Part shown: positions 7,087 to 9,742 of the stretch, in pieces
How positions within the stretch are numbered: position 1 is the stretch's first letter
Layout: every line of letters begins with the position of its first letter
Source of the DNA: Oscillospiraceae bacterium
GTDB lineage: Bacteria > Bacillota_A > Clostridia > Oscillospirales > Oscillospiraceae
Direction: 5' to 3'
Length of the DNA: 9,742 nucleotides
NCBI GenBank assembly: GCA_902789835.1
Contig: CADAPN010000078.1
Location: 1 to 9,742 of the forward strand
The notes under the pieces: generated by a model
Told to the model about the DNA's origin: nothing
Seen by the model: the letters and a program-made list of their open reading frames with translations, nothing else
Database searches by the model: none
Made by a program: the position numbers and the translations under genes

Positions 7087-7272
7087 ATGACCGAAATCAA
7101 TCTGAAAGACGAGGCAATCCGCCGGGGTGTTCCCCGGATCGGGGAGCCGTATCGCTGCCACGAGCTGGAGCCCAATCATCTTTACGAAATCTATATGGAT
7201 GAATTCGACAACGAGTATATCATCCGCCGCGGAATTCTGACCATTGTCACCGGAGACGGCCGCGTGTTCTGA
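7087..7272 (+). CDS. Hypothetical 61-residue protein
   Basis: I do not recognise this protein. It is short, acidic and without a signal peptide or membrane segment. Predicted strands and turns dominate (HLYEIYMDEFDNEYIIRR and GILTIVTGDGRVF), with one cysteine (C24) and a single RGVPRIGEPYRC segment; there is no CxxC metal motif. It looks like a small beta-rich cytosolic protein. The reading frame is convincing as a gene: AAGGAG lies 10 bases before the ATG, a strong extended -10 promoter stands at the right distance, codon use resembles the neighbours, and a hairpin and a terminator follow. It is monocistronic and divergent from pyrH, sharing the 271-base region 6816-7086. No function should be assigned from this sequence. 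Confidence 0.8.
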   Translation: MTEINLKDEAIRRGVPRIGEPYRCHELEPNHLYEIYMDEFDNEYIIRRGILTIVTGDGRVF

Positions 7273-7305
7273 TCCGCCCGCGCGCTACGGCGTAGGCGCG
7301 TCGGA
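7273..7305 (+). other. GC-rich hairpin directly after the orphan gene stop
   Basis: Starting at the base after the TGA, TCCG (7273-7276) pairs with CGGA (7302-7305), CGCGC (7279-7283) with GCGCG (7296-7300), and CTAC (7285-7288) with GTAG (7292-7295), with a 3-base loop, one bulged G and a small internal loop. No T run follows, so it is not a standard intrinsic terminator. It may protect the 3' end of the message. Confidence 0.55.
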
Positions 7306-7336
7306 TGCTTCATGCCTTCTCTGATCAATCGATAGA

Positions 7337-7393
7337 AAAGCATACCGGAATCCATGCTTCCCTGTTTTGGGAGCGAGGATTCCGGTATGTTTT
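7337..7393. terminator. Bidirectional intrinsic terminator between the orphan gene and the hydrolase
   Basis: CATACCGGAATCC (7341-7353) pairs perfectly with GGATTCCGGTATG (7377-7389). A G-T pair and three A-T pairs extend the stem to 7337 and 7393. TTTTA follows on the plus strand and CTTTTCTAT on the minus strand, so it can stop both converging genes. The 23-base apical region has a nested smaller hairpin (GCTTCCC against GGGAGC). The stem is longer than usual for such terminators. Confidence 0.8.
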
Positions 7394-7470
7394 ATGATAC
7401 AGCCGAACAGTTTGCGGAACGCTTGATCTGCTTCTTTATGTCGCCAGAAACTCCCATGCAGCGCCGCATT

Positions 7471-8436
7471 TCAGTTCCGTGCCTGATCCAGGAAGCTGAA
7501 TACTTTCTCCCAATATTGGATCAGCATGTCTGAGTCCGTCATGTAGAGCTCATGCTTCATGTTCGGCATCCGGAAGAACTCCGCACCCGGTACTCTGGAA
7601 AGAAACTTCATCTGGGAAGCGTTTTTCACCACCGTATCGTTTCCGGCCTGGCAGAGCAGAACCGGAATCCGGATACGGGAGGTCCAGAATTCGCTTGTTA
7701 CCCTGGCACAGGCTTTGGCCGACTCCATCCCCCAGCCAAGGGACGGTGCACGGGTCTGAAGCTTTCTGTCCGCCAGCCGTTTCTGGTAATAATAATGATA
7801 CCGGCAAGCGGAGGAATCACAGCTGTTCTCAAAGTCTTCCGCCTCAAACTCATCGGTCGGATTGACGGGTGCGTCCTTTCCCCTCTTCAGACTTTTCAGC
7901 TTTGCCCCGGCATACACCACCGGAACCGGGATTTTCCCAAAGCTCAGGCCGAGCATCGGGGACGAGAGCACGGCTTTGTCAAACAGCTTCGGATAGCGTT
8001 CGATCATCCAGGCGCCGATGCAACCGCCCATGGAATGGCAGTACAGATAAACCGGAAGCTTCCCGGCTGCCGGTTTTATGCGCTTTTCCGTCAGATGCTT
8101 CAGGTCCAGCACATAGTCGCGGAAACGGTCGGTATGGACCACGAAGGGGTTGTCATTCACGCGGTAGGAATAGCCGTGTCCGCGATGATCCAGGCCCCAG
8201 ACCTCGTAACCGGCCTGCAGCATATAATAGATCGATTCCGTAAACTTTTGAATCGACTCCGTAAACCCGTGGCTGATCACAATGACGGCTTTCGGGTTAT
8301 CCTGGCGATAATGCTCATAATAGATCGGCTGCCCCTTTACCCGGGCATCAAAGCCGCATTCTCTCCGTGAAGAAACATAAGGCTCCACCTCGGTCCGCAT
8401 GACCTTTTCATAATCCTTTTCCCGAATCCAGCGCAT
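7471..8436 (-). CDS. Alpha/beta hydrolase, lysophospholipase / monoacylglycerol lipase-like (serine aminopeptidase S33 type)
   Basis: Probable serine ester hydrolase acting on lipids or other small esters; the substrate cannot be read from the sequence. The 321-residue protein has the oxyanion-hole block VIVISHGFTES (51-61), GLDHRGHGYS (81-90) typical of the PldB/MAGL group, the nucleophile elbow YCHSMGG with S135, a lid region (about 165-245), VLLCQAGNDTVV with D267, and PNMKHELYMT with H295, completing the Ser-Asp-His triad. The first elbow position is Cys where Gly is textbook; small residues are tolerated there. It has no signal peptide, so it is probably cytosolic. I chose the ATG at 8436 because AAGGAG lies 7 bases upstream; a longer frame to 8529 crosses the predicted promoter and is rejected. 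The gene is monocistronic, divergent from the lipoprotein and ends at a bidirectional terminator. Confidence 0.9.
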   Translation of the reverse strand: MRWIREKDYEKVMRTEVEPYVSSRRECGFDARVKGQPIYYEHYRQDNPKAVIVISHGFTESIQKFTESIYYMLQAGYEVWGLDHRGHGYSYRVNDNPFVVHTDRFRDYVLDLKHLTEKRIKPAAGKLPVYLYCHSMGGCIGAWMIERYPKLFDKAVLSSPMLGLSFGKIPVPVVYAGAKLKSLKRGKDAPVNPTDEFEAEDFENSCDSSACRYHYYYQKRLADRKLQTRAPSLGWGMESAKACARVTSEFWTSRIRIPVLLCQAGNDTVVKNASQMKFLSRVPGAEFFRMPNMKHELYMTDSDMLIQYWEKVFSFLDQARN

Positions 8437-8482
8437 CTTATCTCTCCTTCTGAACAGGATTTCCATCCTTGTTTCAGTCTTG

Positions 8483-8511
8483 ATTATAGGACAAAAACCC
8501 GAACGGAGCAA
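8483..8511 (-). promoter_or_regulatory. Promoter for the alpha/beta hydrolase
   Basis: On the minus strand TTGCTC (8511-8506) is followed after exactly 17 bases by a perfect TATAAT (8488-8483). Predicted start is near 8476, about 40 bases before the ATG at 8436. This also supports the shorter hydrolase start, since the longer frame would begin upstream of the promoter. Confidence 0.7.
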
Positions 8512-8546
8512 GCCTTTTGTTTTCGTCAAAAACTTGGTTTTCCGAC

Positions 8547-8575
8547 TTGCCCGGAAGACTTGCTCATGTTATAAT
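8547..8575 (+). promoter_or_regulatory. Extended -10 promoter for the repeat lipoprotein
   Basis: TATAAT at 8570-8575 is preceded by TGT (8567-8569), and TTGCCC (8547-8552) lies 17 bases upstream as a weak -35. Predicted start is near 8582, 60 bases before the ATG. The twelve bases TCATGTTATAAT (8564-8575) are identical to those in the orphan gene promoter. Confidence 0.75.
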
Positions 8576-8582
8576 GTAGAAA

Positions 8583-8608
8583 ATGTCGTATTTTTAATCA
8601 AACGACAT
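8583..8608 (+). promoter_or_regulatory. Inverted repeat at the start of the lipoprotein transcript
   Basis: ATGTCGT (8583-8589) pairs perfectly with ACGACAT (8602-8608) around a 12-base AT-rich loop. It begins within a base or two of the predicted transcription start, so it could be an operator or a 5' hairpin that protects the message. The two roles cannot be told apart from sequence. Confidence 0.45.
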
Positions 8609-8641
8609 GGCAAGATAAGCAATTTGGAAGGAGAAGAGGAC

Positions 8642-9742
8642 ATGAAAAGAAGGCTGACTGTGCTGCTCTGCCTGGTGCTTTCCCTGCTTCTGCTGACCGG
8701 CTGCGCCGCTCGGGATATCTCCAAAGCGAAGACCGCCTATGCAAACGGAGATTATCAGACCGTTGTCGATCTGCTGGAGAACATGAAGAACCCCAAGCCC
8801 GAGGTTACAGAGCTGTTAAACAATGCGAAGATTCATCTTGCATTCGACGCGGAAGACTACCAGACAGTTCTGGACCTGATCGGTGATGCCGAAGTCAAGG
8901 ACGAGGAAATCGCCTCTCTTCTCGAGCAGGCCAGGACCGCGGTAGAAGAGGCAAAAGCTGCCGAAGAGGCCAAAGCCGCCCTGGATGCAAAGATTGCGGA
9001 GATTAAAGATGCCTTTGCGGCGGGCGATTATCAGAAAGTTCTGGATCTCGCCGGCGATGAAGAGTTTGAAGATGCCGATGTCACCGCGGCCGTGAAGGAT
9101 TCCAAAGCCGCGATAGAGAAGGCCGCCGAAGAGGCCAAGGCTGCTGAGGAAGCCAAAGCCGCCGAAGAGGCCAAGGCGGCCAAGGCTGCCGAGGAAGCCA
9201 AGGCCGCCGAAGAGGCCAAGGCTGCCGAAGAGGCGAAGGCCGCTGAAGAGGCCAAGGCTGCCGAAGAAGCCAAGGCCGCTGAGGAAGCCAAAGCTGCCGA
9301 AGAGGCCAAGGCTGCCGAAGAGGCCAAGGCCGCTGAAGAGGCCAAGGCTGCCGAAGAGGCCAAGGCCGCCGAAGAGGCCAAACTTGCTGAGGTTCAGGCT
9401 GCTTTTGATGCCGAGGATTTCGACAAGGTCGTTGAACTCGTCAAAGAAGCCGGTATCGAGAGTGAAGCACTCACCGCTCTTGCCGATCAGGCTCAGGATG
9501 CTCTGGACGAGAAAGCGGCTGTAGAAGAAAAGATCGCCGAGGTCAAGGCTGCGCTGGACGCCGAGGACTTTGAAAAGGTTGTCGAGCTGGTCGAGACTTC
9601 CGATATTCAGAACGACGAACTCACCGAGCTCGCCGCCCAGGCCCAGGCCGTTCTGGACGAGCAGGCCAAGGTTGCCGAGGTCAAGGCCGCCTTTGACGAT
9701 GAAGATTTTGAAAAGGTCGTCGAGCTGGTCGAGGCGTCCGAC
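8642..9742 (+). CDS. Repeat-rich lipoprotein, partial (runs off the right edge)
   Basis: Secreted, lipid-anchored envelope protein of unknown function; 367 codons are visible without a stop. The signal peptide is K2-R3-R4, a Leu-rich core (5-18) and the lipobox LTGC, with C21 the lipidated residue. A helical module with consensus A-x-[IV]-x-x-A-[FYL]-x-x-x-D-[FY]-x-x-V-[VL]-[ED]-L then recurs six times, starting near residues 27, 62, 119, 249, 299 and 345 (for example AFDAEDYQTVLDL, ALDAEDFEKVVELV). Between copies three and four stands a rod of 14 AAEEAK hexapeptides (161-247), broken once by an AAK. The later modules are 46-50 residues apart, separated by helical linkers such as LTELAAQAQAVLDE. 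The rod resembles TolA domain II or a single alpha-helix only in composition. GGAAGGAG lies 8 bases before the ATG. It has its own promoter and is divergent from the hydrolase. Being gene and lipoprotein is sure; any binding role is unknown. Confidence 0.92.
   Translation, partial: MKRRLTVLLCLVLSLLLLTGCAARDISKAKTAYANGDYQTVVDLLENMKNPKPEVTELLNNAKIHLAFDAEDYQTVLDLIGDAEVKDEEIASLLEQARTAVEEAKAAEEAKAALDAKIAEIKDAFAAGDYQKVLDLAGDEEFEDADVTAAVKDSKAAIEKAAEEAKAAEEAKAAEEAKAAKAAEEAKAAEEAKAAEEAKAAEEAKAAEEAKAAEEAKAAEEAKAAEEAKAAEEAKAAEEAKAAEEAKLAEVQAAFDAEDFDKVVELVKEAGIESEALTALADQAQDALDEKAAVEEKIAEVKAALDAEDFEKVVELVETSDIQNDELTELAAQAQAVLDEQAKVAEVKAAFDDEDFEKVVELVEASD
9122..9382 (+). repeat. 18-base tandem repeat coding for AAEEAK (14 copies plus a 9-base AAK remnant)
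   Basis: The array is 261 bases, or 87 codons: three units, a half unit (GCGGCCAAG at 9176-9184), then eleven units. Every full unit gives exactly AAEEAK, while synonymous codons vary (GCC/GCT/GCG, GAA/GAG, AAG/AAA). Three of the units (copies 10, 11 and 13) are identical in DNA, suggesting recent duplication by slippage. Glu and Lys lie 3 and 4 residues apart along the helix, which favours a salt-bridged straight helix rather than a heptad coiled coil. Confidence 0.95.
9386..9742 (+). repeat. Tandem 138-150-base module repeats in the lipoprotein
   Basis: Three modules begin at about 9386, 9536 and 9674 with AEVQAAFDAEDFDKVVELV, AEVKAALDAEDFEKVVELV and AEVKAAFDDEDFEKVVELV. The second and third are very similar in DNA and 138 bases apart; the third is cut by the window edge. 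More diverged copies begin near 8720, 8825 and 8996, before the hexapeptide array. The trend from diverged to near-identical copies suggests growth toward the C-terminus. Confidence 0.88.

Noticed and set aside
7387..7533. 48-residue plus-strand frame MFYDTAEQFAERL...
   Set aside because: No ribosome site, its start lies inside the terminator stem, and it overlaps the end of the hydrolase on the other strand; probably chance.
7552..8370. 272-codon plus-strand frame opposite the hydrolase
   Set aside because: The minus-strand frame has a full catalytic triad, ribosome site and promoter; this frame has none.
8437..8529. 31-residue N-terminal extension of the hydrolase
   Set aside because: It begins upstream of a convincing promoter, while the ATG at 8436 has AAGGAG at ideal spacing.
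9031..9381. Minus-strand frame coding for an Ala/Ser/Leu repeat protein
   Set aside because: It is the reverse reading of the AAEEAK repeat, which stays open because the units are multiples of three; no start signals.
9122..9382. CRISPR-like or noncoding repeat array
   Set aside because: Units are contiguous without spacers, 18 bases long and in frame; they are coding repeats.

Overview
The window looks like a chromosomal segment from a fairly GC-rich member of the Clostridia (Bacillota). The evidence is a Gram-positive PolC-type replicative polymerase (N-terminal and OB domains, then a PHP domain with a DnaQ-like exonuclease inserted in it), MEP-pathway isoprenoid genes, a short one-PDZ RseP protease, AGGAG-type ribosome sites and a lipobox lipoprotein. 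I cannot assign a genus; a gut or rumen Clostridium-like organism is my guess only.

Positions 1-6815 hold one tightly packed minus-strand operon, read right to left: pyrH (UMP kinase), frr (ribosome recycling factor), uppS (undecaprenyl-PP synthase), dxr (DXP reductoisomerase), rseP (site-2 protease), ispG (HMBPP synthase) and polC (running off the left edge). Dxr and IspG are the second and the penultimate steps of the MEP pathway; UppS uses the isoprenoid units to make the wall-glycan lipid carrier. The operon couples nucleotide supply, ribosome recycling, isoprenoid and envelope synthesis, envelope proteolysis and replication. Junctions are short or overlapping (uppS/frr share one base; polC/ispG overlap by 8). 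Two departures from the usual layout stand out. cdsA, normally between uppS and dxr, is absent. polC is broken near 726-735 by what looks like a small out-of-frame deletion that removes the start of the PHP domain. A promoter with a perfect palindrome in its spacer lies in front of pyrH.

Positions 7087-7272 hold a divergent 61-residue orphan protein with its own extended -10 promoter, followed by a GC-rich hairpin and a long bidirectional terminator. Positions 7471-8436 (minus) encode an alpha/beta hydrolase of the lysophospholipase/monoacylglycerol lipase type. From 8642 to the right edge (plus) runs the start of a lipoprotein made of six visible copies of a helical module and a 91-residue rod of perfect AAEEAK hexapeptides. 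This reading frame is open at the window end.

Most of the window is ordinary housekeeping sequence. The points most worth a second look are the polC lesion, the missing cdsA, the palindrome in the pyrH promoter and the repeat lipoprotein.
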